A stretch of 13,394 nucleotides of DNA from DAOVVL01 sp965603095 (lineage in GTDB: Bacteria; Pseudomonadota; Alphaproteobacteria; Rhodospirillales; Magnetovibrionaceae). The notes below the pieces were generated by a model, which worked only from the letters and a program-made list of their open reading frames with translations, searched no databases and was not told the DNA's origin. This document shows, one piece after another, positions 13,171 to 13,394 of the stretch. The position numbers and the translations under genes are program-made. Position 1 is the stretch's first letter. Every line of letters starts with the position of its first letter. The stretch spans positions 1-13,394 of the forward strand of contig CBFDBQ010000051.1 of NCBI GenBank assembly GCA_965603095.1, given 5' to 3'.

Positions 13171-13394
13171 ACTGCGATACAGCGTCTAACACATTGTAAA
13201 TAAAAGATTTTTTTAAACTGCTGGCTAATTAGCAACAAAATTACTTGTCTGCCCGGCAATATTTGACCCCTAGAAGGTGGAACATTATGCCGTTGTGATC
13301 GCGAGAACCCAATTTGGCGGTCTTGTTTATGGCAAAATTCCAGAACCCACGGAAATAAAAAGATAATTAGAACAAATGTGGAAACATTCAATTA
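13171..13394 (-). promoter_or_regulatory. Upstream region of the fliK promoter
   Basis: No convincing gene. It should hold the enhancer for the sigma54 promoter. Candidate activator sequences are CGGCAA (13254-13259), about 85 bp upstream of the -24 element, and GGCAAAATTCC (13331-13341), which resembles the inverted repeat in the fliF leader. A T/A-rich stretch at 13195-13250 could bend or bind IHF, but no clear IHF consensus was identified. Confidence 0.35.

Noticed and set aside
13161..13391. A 76-residue minus-strand ORF upstream of fliK
   Set aside because: It overlaps the sigma54 promoter, shows no family features beyond a short hydrophobic start, and has no clear ribosome site.
1..13394. 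Search for tRNA or rRNA genes, CRISPR arrays, insertion sequences, toxin-antitoxin or defence genes
   Set aside because: Nothing found. The window is accounted for by flagellar genes and their control regions, with no sign of recent insertion.

Overview
The window is a dense flagellar gene cluster from an alphaproteobacterium. The evidence is: (i) FlbD-type sigma54 activator, FlhA, FliF/FliG/FliH/FliN and FlgE/FlgD/FliK side by side; (ii) a DUF1153/SciP-type protein, a family known from alphaproteobacteria as an inhibitor of the cell-cycle regulator CtrA; (iii) candidate CtrA boxes in front of fliF and sciP. The order fliK-flgD-flgE / sciP / fliF-fliG-fliH-fliN-flbD-flhA resembles the Caulobacter crescentus arrangement as I remember it, with a motA gene added between fliN and flbD. 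Base composition is moderate and the gaps between genes are AT-rich, which suits a marine Rhodospirillales-like lineage better than a high-GC one, but I cannot fix the genus. All real genes lie on the minus strand, so transcription runs from high to low coordinates.

Region A (13394 to 8513): a leader with a near-consensus sigma54 (RpoN) promoter (13156-13170) drives fliK, flgD and flgE. These encode the hook-length control protein, the hook cap and the hook subunit. The unit closes with a perfect 12-bp hairpin terminator at 8513-8540. The promoter position and a good ribosome site show that fliK starts at 13111, not at the upstream ATG at 13141.

Region B (8512 to 7282): a regulatory island. 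It holds a small unrecognised acidic ORF (8033-8269), two long non-coding gaps with inverted repeats and a cluster of five CCATG-type repeats overlapping a CtrA-box-like sequence, then sciP (7403-7723) and its own terminator (7282-7310).

Region C (7281 to 1): a leader with a CtrA-box-like sequence, a GGCAA/TTGCC inverted repeat and two further CGGCAA half-sites precedes fliF-fliG-fliH-fliN-motA-flbD-flhA. These seven genes are tightly spaced and look like one operon. They build the MS ring (FliF), C ring (FliG, FliN), export ATPase regulator (FliH), export gate (FlhA, cut by the window edge) and stator (MotA), and encode the late-class regulator FlbD.

Inferred circuit: CtrA turns on the early fliF operon, which includes flbD. 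FlbD with RpoN then turns on fliK-flgD-flgE. SciP, encoded between the two units and possibly itself under CtrA, damps CtrA. No unknown multi-gene system is visible. The points most worth a second look are regulatory DNA (the sciP upstream repeats, the fliN Shine-Dalgarno hairpin, the fliF leader), an unusual insertion in the hook protein, and the small unrecognised ORF.
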